Positions 10,454 through 21,517 of a stretch of DNA of 64,000 bases are shown here, piece after piece. Under the pieces are notes generated by a model that searched no databases, was not told the DNA's origin, and saw only the letters and a list, made by a program, of their open reading frames with translations. The position numbers and the translations under genes were made by a program. The number at the start of each line of letters is the position of its first letter. The first letter of the stretch is position 1. The DNA comes from Coix lacryma-jobi var. lacryma-jobi (taxonomy: Eukaryota; Streptophyta; Magnoliopsida; Poales; Poaceae): positions 114,098,660 to 114,162,659 of the forward strand of contig CM019824.1 of NCBI GenBank assembly GCA_009763385.1. Reading direction: 5' to 3'.

Positions 10454-10471
10454 TGGCGCCGTTGCCGGGGA
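10454..10471 (+). other. Primer binding site of B (tRNA-Asp)
   Basis: TGGCGCCGTTGCCGGGGA is an exact 18-base complement of the 3' end of plant tRNA-Asp(GUC). It begins 8 bases after the LTR end. The identical site occurs in C at 48435-48452. Confidence 0.85.
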
Positions 10472-10723
10472 ACCAAATGTGTGATTCCAAAGCACATTCC
10501 CCGTTGTTTAGGAAATCCGTTAAGGAAATCCCATTGCCGGAGCCAATCGTTAAGTTATACGAGTTTCTAAGTTAGGATCAAGAGATAATAGGATATAAGT
10601 TGAATACATAGGAACAACTATACACACATTTTTATGATAATCGAGCCACACTATTGATCTTTTCTCAAACAGGCTCACCCTGTCCTTTGCCTATTTCTTG
10701 AATATCTTGTTGTAGGGTGATGT

Positions 10724-11746
10724 ATGACTGGATTTGATCGACCGGAAAACTACGTTGACAATCCTGAAGTTTTGATCCGAAAAGCCAAAGCCAACGCCAA
10801 GCTCAGGAAACCACCAACCACGTTGACCGAAGACACTCATGCAAGAAGCTCAACACCAGTATTAGAAGACATGGCTGACAAGACTCTCCGTGATTTCTCT
10901 GCGCCAACCACTGCCAACATCAGGACTGGACCAGCAGTCAATATCGGAACCGAGGGATTCGAACTCAAGCCATCTCTGATCAACATGGTGCAAGCCAACT
11001 ATTTTTGTGGGAAAGCACATGAAGATGCAAGTGCCCATCTCCAACACTTCCTGGAGATATGCAACACCTTCACTATCAAGGGAGTCAGTAAAGACGCCAT
11101 CTATCTCCGCCTATTCTCATTCTCACTTTTGGGAAGAGCAAAGCAATGGTTCTACTCCAACAAATACAAAAACACTACATGGGAAATCTGTTCCACTGCT
11201 TTCCTAGCAAAGTTCTTTCCAGTAGGCAAGACGAATGCCCTACGAGCGAAGATCTCAACCTTTCAGCAGCAGTATGATGAATCTATGCGTGAGGCATGGG
11301 AACACTTTCAAGACAAAATATCAGAATGCCCACACCACGGGATGGAGAATTGGTTACTTATGCAGACATTCTACCATGGGCTCGCTTTGAGTACCCGTGA
11401 TAATATCGATGCAGCTGCTGGAGGATCGTTCTTGTCACTCACTATCAAAGAGGCCACTACTCTCATTGAGAAGATAGCTTCCAACCAAGGATGGAACGAA
11501 GAACGCACTCAACCAAAGAAGAGAGGAGGAATGCATCAACTCAAGGAAGTAGACATGCTGTCTGCTCAGATAGATCTACTGATAAAGATGCTCGACGAAC
11601 GACATCCAGAGAAGAAGGAAGTCATGCACATCCACGATTCTCGCATGACTTGTGAAGACTGTGGAGGCACTGGCCACACAGGAAGCAATTGTCCTGAAGT
11701 CCAAGAGGATGTGAACTACATCAACAACAACTATCGTCCTCAATAG
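10724..11746 (+). pseudogene. gag: Gag of element B (capsid and zinc knuckle)
   Basis: The frame opens at ATG 10724, about 250 bp after the primer site. It shows a Ty3/gypsy gag (Retrotrans_gag) region in the middle, with motifs such as GRAKQWFYS and the Phe-His-Gly-Leu end of the capsid fold, and one CX2CX4HX4C zinc knuckle at 11651-11692. TAG at 11744-11746 stops the frame, but the same frame continues open into the protease, so this looks like a nonsense change (CAG to TAG) in a gag-protease polyprotein rather than a natural end. Product would form the virus-like particle. C carries a second, badly broken copy of this gag (48660-49205). Confidence 0.75.
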
Positions 11747-12520
11747 AATCAAGGATGGAATCAGCAACAGAGGCCCAACTACCAAGGTACTCACTTAGGT
11801 AACTACGAAGGTAACAACTTCAACCAACCGCCTTTAAGAGAAATGATTGTTAATCAAAATAATGTTATTGATAATATGTCTAGAAAGATAGCTTCCAATG
11901 ATAAAATACTTGAAACCATTAATAATAGAATGGAAAGCTTTACTTCTGCTATTAAGAATCAACTTAGCTTTAATAAGATGATAGAATCACAAATTTCTCA
12001 GCTAGCCACTTCTGTACCTGTGACTGAAAAAGGTAAGATTCTGGGGAATCCGAAAGAATTAGAAACTACAAATCTGGTAAACATTTTCAATGCAGGGGAT
12101 TACTTCACACCTCCGCCAAGGCCAAAGTACAGAGGATGGGGAGATGAGAATCTACCCGAGAAGAAAGGAGATCCAGGGAGACCTGTCATCCTGATCACCA
12201 TTGGACCCCATACCTTTGACAAAGCCATCTGTGATCTTGGAGCGAGTGTCAACATTATGCCTAAGGTAATCTATGAGAAAATTCATGGTCAACCATTGTT
12301 GTACACAGCTATGTGTTTGTAGCTTGCAGATCAGACACTCTGCTACCCCAAGGGAATCCTTGAAGATGTTCAAGTACAAGTTGGACACTCTTTTGTCCTA
12401 GTAGATTTTGTGATAGTGGAAACTGGAGGAGATGAAAGAGCACCCATCATCTTGGGAAGACCATTCCTAAGTACAACCAAAGCCATCATCTATACCAAAA
12501 GCGCCAAGATCTGCTTCACG
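11747..12520 (+). pseudogene. First retropepsin domain of B
   Basis: In the same frame as gag, a Gln/Asn-rich linker and a short coiled-coil-like region (about 11850-12000) lead to an aspartic protease. The catalytic motif is DLGASVNIMP near 12235-12264, and the C-terminal ILGRPF motif is near 12449-12466. A TAG at 12320-12322 cuts the domain between the two, again consistent with CAG to TAG. The DLGASVNIMP form is typical of Athila-type proteases. Role: maturation of the gag polyprotein. Confidence 0.7.
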
Positions 12521-13470
12521 ATCAACAATAGGAAGGAGAGGTTCAGTTTCAAGAATCGCACACTTAAGACTCGTGTACACCCACAGACATCATATGAGTA
12601 CGAGGATGCACCTGCTGCCCCAAAGAAGAGGAACAACAATAGAAGGAGGAGGAGCAAGACGAAGCCACAAGAGCAAGAACTAGTATGGATGGTCAACACT
12701 GTTGAGCCACCAAAAGACACCACTCAACCTCCACTACGCCTTGGGAAGCTGTATGATCCAGGAGTACCTGCCATTGACTGCATGATCAAGGAGAGTACCT
12801 TCTCCAAAACATTCTGTGACATCGGCTCAAGTGTCAACATCATGTCTACGGTAACGTATAAACATTTATTTCGTGATGCACCACTGGAGCTAACATACTT
12901 GAAGGTAAGGCTAGTCGACCAAACAGTCCGATTTCCGGAAGGAATGGTGGAAGATGTCGTAGTCAGAATTAGAGGTCACGAAGTCCCCACAGACTTCTTG
13001 GTTCTCGACATGGGAGAAGACGATGATGTCCACCTCATCCTAGGACGACCGTTCTTGTACACTACGAGTGCAATAATCTACATATAGCAAAGGAAGATCA
13101 ATTTCACTTTCCTGGAGAGAAGGTACGATGCTACTTCATTAACTACATACCTAATGAAGAATCTAAGAAAAGTAGAAGTGAAAGACGCCGCTATCAACGC
13201 CAAAGAAGATAAGCCATCAAGAATGAAGAGGCCAATCACAAAGAAGAAGCTAGTGACACTATCCCAGTGGAGAGAAAAGAAGAGACACCTCAAGACAGTG
13301 AACAACAGGAAGTAAAGACTCAGACCAAGAAAGTATGGAAGAAAAAGACAGCACCTAAAGAGGAATAATCAGAAACAACATTCCAAACGTCTGACACACC
13401 TTGGGATGTCCGAACCAAGGGAATGTCCGGTTCGTCGGACCTAAATATCCGAACATTCGCCAAAAGATAA
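12521..13470 (+). pseudogene. Second, tandem retropepsin domain of B and C-terminal tail
   Basis: After a basic linker (Lys/Arg/Asn run near 12620-12670) a second aspartic-protease domain follows in frame: DIGSSVNIMS near 12820-12849 and LILGRPF near 13036-13056. It is not identical to the first, so this is an old duplication, not an assembly repeat. The frame is stopped by TAG at 13085-13087; a one-base loss near 13098 then moves the recognisable downstream sequence into another frame, which continues as a charged Glu/Lys-rich tail to about 13470. No reverse transcriptase follows. Whether both proteases were active cannot be told. Confidence 0.65.
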
Positions 13471-15907
13471 AATTGGTAGTTATCCTCATATTTAAATTTT
13501 CTGCATATTTATCATATTTAATTCTTAAACATTTACTACATCATTATTGCATCATCCATAAGCATTTTAAATTTTTGCATTACATTAGAAAAGAAAATAA
13601 AAATAATCGTATTACATTATCGCATTGCATTTAAAAATATAAAACTCTTTAAGCCCCATGTGAATAATTCAATTGTTTACTGTGGAGGCACAAAAAAAAT
13701 ATTGTTTCTTACTTTTTGCATCTGCATATAAAAATATAAAAAAATCCAAAAAAATATACATATTAAACTCATGTTGAATCATGCTTGCTTAAACATCTAC
13801 GAGGCTCGAGAAAACATAAATGGTTTTACTACTAACGCTTAATCAATTCCATGAGCTTTGTTGTCTACTTGAGTTTAGCAGGAATCAATGAGAAGGCCAG
13901 ATAACTTCATCCATTTTGGAGAGACTGAAATAAACAACTTTCCATTAAGGACCAGAGGAGTGAAGTATATCAATGCTACCAAAAGAACAAAGACGCAAGC
14001 ATCTAGCTTGGGGGAAAAGGCTCCCCCGTTATCCGAGGTAATATATCTATATTTTCAAATTTTATTTAAAAACAGAAAATACCAAAAATATGTGAGCACA
14101 TGAAGGCTCACTCAAAAAAATAAAAACCCCAAAAATATGTGAGCACATGAAGGCTCACCCTTAAAAAAGAAAAAGAACAAAAATATTCGGGCATATGAAG
14201 GCTCGACGCTATTGAAGGGATTAGCTTGGGGAGACGCACCTCCGTTATCTTCAGTATTAAGGTATGTTATTATTGCTATTATTACTATTAGTACTACTAT
14301 AATTATTATTAGCCTTTATATATTATATCTATTAGTCTTTATATTATATATTAGAGTGTGTGTTTGATATTAGAGTCAATAAAAAGAACAATGATGATCT
14401 AGAATAAAAGTTTGCCCTGAAATAATTGAGCTCTAGGATAATAAAATTAATTTGAATGGAAATGATGAATAGTTGCTCTGCCGTAATTCTTTTCAAGTGC
14501 CTAGTGTTCAGTCTTACATTTTCCCGAGTTTTGGATGAGATTGTTTTAACATGAAAATTTACTTTGAATCTAAGACTTGTGGGTTGCAAAAGTTTTAACT
14601 TAAGTCTAGGTGTTTGACGAGTATGATATGAAAAGGTTGAACTGCTATTTATCTTGTTCCTAGTGATACTAGAGTTCTGGAGATTTATCTTTCGAAAACT
14701 TAAAATGCTACATGATGAGATCCTCTATGATGAGTGTTTGAAATTCCTACCATAACCTAATATACATGCCTGTTAGACTAGGAAGTCCACTCTTTATATT
14801 TACTGCTTGCATATGCATTGAGTATTGCCAAATCGTGTTGACCCTTAGAGACTCGCCATACAGTTAAAATCAAGATCACGTACACACCACCCATATATGC
14901 TGCTCCTACACTGGGAGTACGCAACAACATGCCTTCCATTAGATCCACTCAAAAATGTTTCACTTCTACACTGGGAGTGAACAACAAAAATATTTCCCTT
15001 CATCTATATGACCTTTTTATGCCTTCATTGCCATTTATTAATACTCTAATTTATCATTATTATCTCTTTAAACATTGTGCTACAAAAAGATGCATGGGCT
15101 ATTTAAAAGTTATTTAAAAAGAGAGAGAGAGAAAAAATGGACAAGTGTCCGACAATAGAATTAGGGGTATTTTGATACCCACCTTAAAAAATGAAAGATA
15201 GCCCATGTTGTCTCTAGCAGAAGTTATACAAGAGAGAAGTATCTACAAGGAGTAAAGTAAGCAAAGGTCTATACCCATTATCCATTTTCATCATCATCAC
15301 TGTGTTTTCACCCTCACACTTGTTTACCACCACTGTTCCACCATACACATGCATTCCACATATAGGTCCACACACATGCACATCTTGATTTGATTGTATG
15401 CCAAGTTTCTCTGGATCCATCCATGCTTTGACTTCGCAATATATGCTATGTAAGTATGTACAGGTTGACTCCCACCTATGAACTCCACAAAAGCTTATTA
15501 GTTATAGGGTGAGAGAAGGCACAACATTCACTGCCTTGGAGAGAATTCACAAATACCACAGACGAGAGACTTGAAAGGATCATATGAAGGAATCTCTGAG
15601 TTTTATTTTGAAAATCTTTACAAAACTCTAGAATGAAGGTAGATCGAAGAACTTGAGACATAGTGTTTAACTTGATCGTTCTGCTTTTCAAATTGCTCAA
15701 GACCCAAGTGAAAGCTACAAGCACCACAGTTGAAGGTAAGAGGTAAGTTTGAAAGTTGAAACGATTGATTCTTATTCGGAGGAAAATTTTTGTTTGAACA
15801 CTTGTGTACTTTTGAGGCGTGAAAGCATAGTAGCAACTCCTGATCCATCATAATATATCATCTAAATGTTTGCTAAGGGACTAGCAAAGGTTAAGTTTGA
15901 GGGAACT
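13471..15907 (+). other. AT-rich 3' untranslated region of B
   Basis: No convincing coding frame. It holds low-complexity AT stretches, a three-unit tandem repeat at about 14080-14205, two blocks with CTTGGGG followed by CTCCCCCGTTAT or CACCTCCGTTAT (13998-14035, 14214-14255), and ACAAGTGTCCG. The part 15130-15800 has a second diverged copy at about 16340-16815. The end, TTTGAGGGAACT, is a weak purine tract before the LTR start at 15908. Confidence 0.65.
14080..14205 (+). repeat. Three tandem units with GAGCACATGAAGGCTC
   Basis: Three units of about 45 bp, each with AAAAATATGTGAGCACATGA or AAAATATTCGGGCATATGA followed by AGGCTC and an A-rich spacer. Each contains the small palindrome GTGAGCAC or CATATG. 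The function is unknown; it may be a structural element of the transcript 3' end. Confidence 0.7.
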
Positions 15908-16265
15908 TGTTGACGGTAGATAACTCCTATTTTAAACCGTCAACTAACCTCATAAATGACCCGCAATGATCCAAAGAGTGTAGCTATAGGGTTTGATTCT
16001 AACGAGTTCCACGAGTTGTGTAGTTCTCACTTGTTTTGCAAGATATTCAATATTTATCATAAGAAAGTATCTCAAGTGAAGAATCAGAGCACACCAGTGA
16101 GACGAGCTCGTCAAGACGATCGCAACGGATATGCCACTTGCCATATTTGGAGTCCCGTTGAAAGAGTCCTCCATGAATACAACCAGGAAGACTCTGGAAC
16201 CTTCTAGAAGCCTTATCGCAACAGATATGCCACTTGCCTTCAAAGTTTTTATTATCCTTTCAAAA
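15908..16265 (+). repeat. Start of 3' LTR of B (truncated)
   Basis: It begins TGTTGAC, the inverse of GTCAACA at the end of the 5' LTR (10439-10445). The first 37 bases form a perfect 9-bp inverted repeat: GTTGACGGT at 15909-15917 and ACCGTCAAC at 15936-15944. A phrase GCAACGGATATGCCACTTGCC-like recurs near 16121 and 16209. LTR sequence stops around 16265, where a copy of the 3' region begins. Confidence 0.7.
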
Positions 16266-16822
16266 GTTTGTTGGAAGCATGTGGCTATGCAAAAATAATA
16301 AAAAGAGAAAATATATAAAAATAAAATATCTGAGAAAATAAAAAGGGACAAGTGTCCGAAACCTCAAAAAGAAAGATCCCGACGAAATAAAAAGGGACAA
16401 GTGTCCGGAACCTCGCCAATAAAAAAAAGAAAAGAGAAAAAGAAAAATCGGCACGTGCGCGACAGTAGAATTAGTCTGATAGCCACATGACTACATCAAA
16501 CAGAAGGAAGTGATATTTTCAAGAGCATCCAACTCTATTTTTTCACACACATGCACCTCTTGATTCAATAAGTATGATTGTTTTCCCTATGGATCCATTG
16601 TTTAATTTAGCAATATATGTTCAACATTTAAAAAACTCTAAAAACTCCAGAATAAGGTGAAGTAGAAGAACTTGAGATATAGTGCTTGAATTATTTATCT
16701 TGTCCTTCATTTGCTTGAGGCTAAGGTAAAGCTATACGCCCCATGATTAAAAGTAATAAAGACAAGTGTGAAAACGAGACAAATTTATTTCAAACCGGAT
16801 GACAATTTTTTGTTTAACACCA
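16266..16822 (+). repeat. Second diverged copy of the Athila-like 3' region
   Basis: This matches 15130-15800 in order: the ACAAGTGTCCG block (twice here), CACACACATGCAC followed by TCTTGATT, GGATCCAT, AGAAGAACTTGAGA and TTTTTTGTTTAACAC. It is diverged, so it comes from another copy of the family. It ends at the break into D gag near 16822. The three-part order LTR start, foreign 3' region, truncated D shows deletion or recombination here. Confidence 0.65.
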
Positions 16823-16829
16823 GGGAGGC

Positions 16830-18313
16830 TTGAAGAATGTGACTCCAAATGAGGTGCTTGGTGATGTCATGACCGAGGATCAATACAATGAAGATAGTGA
16901 AGAAGTGGTCAAGGAAGAGGACAAGAAGAAGAAAAGTGTGGCATTCAAAGCCACCTCATCTAAGAGCAAGGGCAAGTCCAAGAAGGAAGAATCAAGTGAT
17001 AATGAAGAAGCTAGTGACATTGATGATGAAGCCTTAGCTCTCTTTGTGCACAAATTGGCAAGTTCATGAAGAAGAAGGGCTGTGGTGCAAGGAAGAGAAG
17101 AGATTACAACAAGAACAAAGACTATGTGAGAAGATGCTACAAATGCAAGAGCAAGGATCATGTTGTAGCGGATTGTCCCTACAATAGTGACAATGATGAA
17201 GATGAGAAGAAGAAAGATAAGAAGGAGAAGAAAGAGAAGAAAATGAGCTTCAAGAAGAAGAAAGGTGGCTCATATGTTGTCACATGGGATAGTGATGCAT
17301 CATCCGATAGTGAAGACTCAAGTGATGATGATAACAAGAAGAGCACCAAGAAGAAGGCACTTGCAAGCATTGCAATCAACAACAAGCCTTCTCTATTTGA
17401 CACTTCATCATGCTTCATGGCTAGGCCGACTAAGGTACAATCCGATGATGAGAGTGATAGTGAGAGTGATGAGGATGAGGAGCACTCAAAGGAGGACCTC
17501 ATGGACATGTTAGAGCAAGCTCACACTTGCTTTGAGATGAAGAGGAAGGAGTGCAAGGATTTGCGCAAGAAGCTTAGTGCTCTTGAACAAACCCTTGATG
17601 AGCTCAAGTCTACTCATGAGAGGCTAGAGGTAGCCCATGAGAAGCTTGGCAAGGCTCACACCAAGCTTGAAAAAGCTCACTCCTCCCTCCTTGATCAAGT
17701 CAAGGTTGAGGACATTGTTCCAACATGTAACATAGGAGTAACTTGTGATATTCTTGATAAATCTTTTTATACTCCTATTGTTGTTGCTCCCACTAACCCT
17801 TCATGTAGCTCATCCACTACTACTTCTACTATGAGTGATGGTTTCACTTGTGATGCCTCACTAATGGTGGAGAATGAGACCTTGAAAAAGAAGGTCAATG
17901 AGCTCACTCGTGCCTTAGGCAATGCCTATGGTGGAGATGCCCGCTTGCTTAAGTGCTTGGGTAGCCAACGGTTCTCTCTTAACAAAGAGGGATTGGGCTA
18001 TACCCCCAAGAATGGCAAGGCGGCTTTTGTGACTCACAAGACTAGTTTTGTGAGAAGCAATGGTCAGTTTTGCAACAAATGCAAGCAATCCGGGCATATA
18101 GAGCAATATTGCAAGAACAAGAATAAAAATGCTAATGTATCCTCAATTCAATTTGATTCTTGTTATTTGCTTACCAAGGGTGTAAATGGTGTGAAGGCTA
18201 AGTTTATTGGTGCTCCCATTGTTGGCCCAAAGAAGAAGGCAATTTGGGTGCCCAAGAGCTTAGTGACTAACCTTGGAGGACCCAAGCAAGTTTGGGTACC
18301 TAAAAAGAATTGA
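16830..18313 (+). pseudogene. gag: Gag C-terminal part of D
   Basis: It enters inside the Sirevirus gag at the conserved TPNEVLGD motif (about 16842-16865). A Lys/Glu/Ser-rich acidic region follows. A one-base shortening of a T run at about 17054-17056 moves the frame; from 17066 the frame is open for 415 codons. Two zinc knuckles CX2CX4HX4C are at 17135-17176 and 18071-18112, separated by an acidic/Lys-rich part and a coiled coil (about 17510-17700, with repeated LEKAHxKL units). It ends WVPKKN and TGA at 18311-18313, a usual end of grass Sirevirus gag. The product coats the RNA in the particle. The N-terminal half is missing through the deletion at 16822. Confidence 0.8.
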
Positions 18314-18819
18314 TCTTTTCTTGTAGGTCAATTATAAAGCCGGAGGAAGGCATTGGGGTGCTTGATAGTGGGTGCACTCAACACATGACCGGAGATGCAA
18401 GAATGTTCAATTCAATCAACAAGAATGATGACAATGGGATTGATAGTATTACATTTGGTGATAATGGCAAAGGCAAGGTCAAGGGGCTTGGTAAGATTGC
18501 TATATCAAATGACATGAGCATATCCAATGTGTTGCTAGTAGAGAGCTTGAACTTCAATTTGTTATCCGTGGCTCAATTGTGTGATCTTGGATTCAAATGC
18601 ATATTTGGAGTTGATGATGTAGAGATCATAAGTGTAGATGGCTCAAACTTGATCTTCAAAGGCTTTAGATATGAAAATCTATACTTGGTTGATTTCAATG
18701 CTAGTGAAGCTCAATTGTCAACTTGTTTGTTCACCAAATCTAGCATGGGTTGGCTATGGCATAGAAGACTTGGTCATGTTGGAATGAAACAATTGAATAG
18801 ATTATTAAGCATGATCTAG
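18310..18819 (+). pseudogene. pol: Protease and GAG-pre-integrase of D
   Basis: Copia retropepsin with active site LDSGCTQHMTG (about 18358-18393) and the later motif LNFNLLSVAQL; then the pre-integrase HHCC region starts (LWHRRLGHVGM near 18752-18785). Pol is in a different frame from gag. TTTTCTTGTAG at 18316-18326, just before the protease, resembles a 3' splice site. One extra G in a run near 18355 and one missing A near 18806 break the frame. Confidence 0.75.
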
Positions 18820-18827
18820 TTAGAGGC

Positions 18828-19670
18828 TTGAAAGATGTGGTGTTTGAAAAGGATAAACTTTGTAGCTCCTGTCAAGCCGGAAAGCAAGTTGGAAACACTC
18901 ACCCTAAAAAGAGCATGATGAGCACTAGCAAAGCATTTGAGTTATTGCACATGGATCTATTTGGACCAACAACATACACTAGCATTGGTGGAACAAATAT
19001 GGCTTTGTGATAGTGGATGATTTTACAAGATATACATGGGTGTTCTTCCTAAGTGACAAAAGTGATACATTTGCTACATTCAAATCTTTTGTCAAGAGTG
19101 TCACAATGAGTTTGAAACAACCATCAAGAAAGTAAGAAGTGACAATGGTAGTGAGTTTAGAAACACAAGAGTTGATGAGTTATGTGATGAATTTGGAATT
19201 AGACATCAATTCTCGGCCAAGTACACTCCACAATCAAATGGTCTTGTTGAAAGAAAGAATAGAACTCTCATTGATATGGCAAGGTCTATGCTTAGTGAGT
19301 ACAATGTGAGTCATTCATTTTGGGCCGAAGCTATCAACACGGCTTGCTATTGTAGCAACCGCCTCTATTGTCATCCCATGATGGAGAAGACTCCCTATGA
19401 GCTATTGAATGGAAGAAAGCCTAACATTGCATACTTTAGAGTCTTTGGTTGCAAATGCTATATCTTGAAGAAAGGCACTAGATTGAGCAAGTTTGAGAAG
19501 AAATGTGATGAAGGCTTCTTACTTGGTTACTCCACTAAAGCAAAGCATACAGAGTATGAAACTTGGCAAGTGGTACTCTTGAGGAAGTGCATGATGTTGA
19601 ATTTGATGAAAAAATGGCTCTCAAGATGAAGAAGAAAATCTAGATGATGTGAGAGGAACTCAATTGGAAA
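18828..19670 (+). pseudogene. pol: Integrase of D
   Basis: The zinc-binding CxxC (CSSCQAGK, about 18862-18885) precedes the catalytic core: MDLFGP near 18951, VDDFTRYTW near 19013-19040, SDNGSEFRNT near 19137-19166 and the Glu of SNGLVERKNR near 19234-19263, so the D-D-E residues are present although frames shift near 18991 and 19095. The conserved downstream motifs (FWAEAI, FGCKCYILKKG) lie at 19319-19475. The frame breaks up after about 19630. The enzyme would insert the DNA copy into the genome. Confidence 0.75.
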
Positions 19671-19674
19671 GGCA

Positions 19675-21517
19675 ATGAAGAGTATGGACATTGGTGATAT
19701 TCGGCCTAGGGAAGTGATTGATGTTGAAGATGACAAAGATCAAGTGCTCACTTCTCCAATTGTGCAAGCTAGTGGTTCTCAATTGCAAGATCAACAAGTG
19801 GCTAGTTCATCTCATCCAAATGATCAAGCAAGTACAAGCAATCAAGTCCAAGTTCTCCAACCAACCAATGTTGCAAGAGATCATCCATTAGATCAAATCA
19901 TTGGTGGAATTCAGAGTGGTGTGCAAACTAGATCAAGATTGGCTTCATTTTGTGAACATTACTCTTTTGTATCATCCATCGAGCCAACCAAGATTGAAGA
20001 AGCATTACAAGATGTTGATTGGGTCAATGCCATGCATGAAGAGCTTAACAACTTCACAAGAAATCAAGTATGGGAATTAGTAGAGAGGCCTAAGAACTAC
20101 AATGTGATTGGCACTAGATGGGTCTTTCGCAACAAGCAAGATCAAGATGGCATTGTGGTGAGAAAACAAAGCAAGATTAGTGGCACAAGGTTACACTCAA
20201 GTAGAGGGTCTTGACTTTGGTGAAACATATGCACCGGTTGCAAGATTGGAAGCAATAAGAATCCTATTAGCTTATCCTTGCTCCCACAACATCAAGTTAT
20301 ATCAAATGGATGTCAAGAGTGCATTTCTCAATGGCTACATCAATGAGTTAGTATATGTTGAGCAACCACCCGGTTTTGAAGATGACAAGAAGCCCAACCA
20401 TGTCTACAAGCTCAAGAAGGCACTTTATGGTTTGAAACAAGCACCAAGAGCATGGTACGAGAGGTTAAGAGATTTTCTCCTCTCTAAAGGGTTCAAGATG
20501 GGAAAGGTTGATACTACTCTCGTTCACCAAGAAGATTGGAAAAGACTTGTTTGTGTTGCAAAAATATGTTGATGATATCATTTTCGGTTCAACCAATCAA
20601 GATTTTTGTGAAGAGTTTGGTGAATGATGGCAAATGAGTTTGAAATGTCCATGATTGGAGAGCTTAGCTACTTCCTTGGTCTACAAATCAAGCAATTGAA
20701 GGAAGGCACATTTGTTAGTCAAGGCAAGTATATAAAGGACATGATCAAGAAGTTTGGATTGCAAAATGCAAAAGCCATTAGCACACCTATGGGGACAAAT
20801 GGACAATTGGATAGTGATGCAAGTGGCAATATGGTGGATCAAAAGTTGTATCGGTCTATGATTGGAAGCCTACTCTATGTGACCGCATCAAGACCGGATG
20901 TCATGTTTAGTGTATGCATGTGTGCAAGATTCCAAGCCTCACCAAGAGAGAGTCACTTGAAGGCAACTAAGAGAATATTGAGGTACTTGAAGCATACACA
21001 AGATATTGGTTTATGGTATCCCAAGGGGTCAAACTTTGAGTTGATTGGATTTTCGGACTCCGATTATGCGGGTTGCAAGGTTGATAGAAAGAGCACATCG
21101 GGCACATGTCAATTGTTGGGAAGATCACTTGTGTCTTGGTCATCAAAGAAGCAAAATAGTGTGACACTTTCAACTGCCGAAGCCGAATACATATCCGCCG
21201 GTAGTTGTTGTGCTCAATTACTTTGGATGAAAGCAACTTTGGACGACTTTGGAATCAAATTCAAACAAGTGCCATTGCTATGTGACAATGAGAGTGCGGT
21301 GAAGCTCACAAACAACCCCGTGCAACATTCAAGAACAAAGCATATTGATATTAGGCACCACTTCATAAGAGACCATCAACAAAAGGGTGATATTTCAATT
21401 GAGAGTGTTGGAACCGATGATCCACTTGCCGACATTTTCACCAAGCCACTTGATGAGAAGAGGTTTTGCAAGCTAAGGAATGAATTGAACATACTTGACT
21501 TCTCAAATATGTGTTGA
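19675..21517 (+). pseudogene. pol: Reverse transcriptase and RNase H of D
   Basis: Copia RT: motif WVFRNKQDQDG near 20119, then in a second frame [19 protein letters not shown] (20203-20259), [12 protein letters not shown] (about 20305), [20 protein letters not shown] (about 20400-20459), and the catalytic YVDD near 20566-20577, which lies between the open frames. RNase H follows (20624-21517): WSSKKQNSVTLSTAEAEY, then LCDNESAVKL and HIDIRHHFIRD, ending at TGA 21517 after the ADIFTKPL motif. Frame breaks near 20161, 20510 and 20622 are single-base length changes. All catalytic residues I can see are conserved. Confidence 0.8.

Larger units (their letters stand above)
9092..16265 (+). mobile_element. 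Element B: Athila-like Ty3/gypsy retrotransposon, without recognisable pol
   Basis: This remnant consists of the right part of a 5' LTR (its left part is displaced by A), a tRNA-Asp primer site, a gag-protease reading frame with stops, a 2.4-kb AT-rich 3' region, and the first about 360 bp of a 3' LTR. No reverse transcriptase, RNase H or integrase is seen between protease and 3' LTR, so it looks non-autonomous or deleted. The Athila-like assignment rests on the primer site and on the protease motifs DLGASVNIMP and ILGRPF. Right end is rearranged at about 16265. Confidence 0.75.

Noticed and set aside
13370..15907. Degraded RT or integrase in the AT-rich part of B
   Set aside because: No motif of either enzyme could be found in any frame; the ORFs are short and of low complexity.
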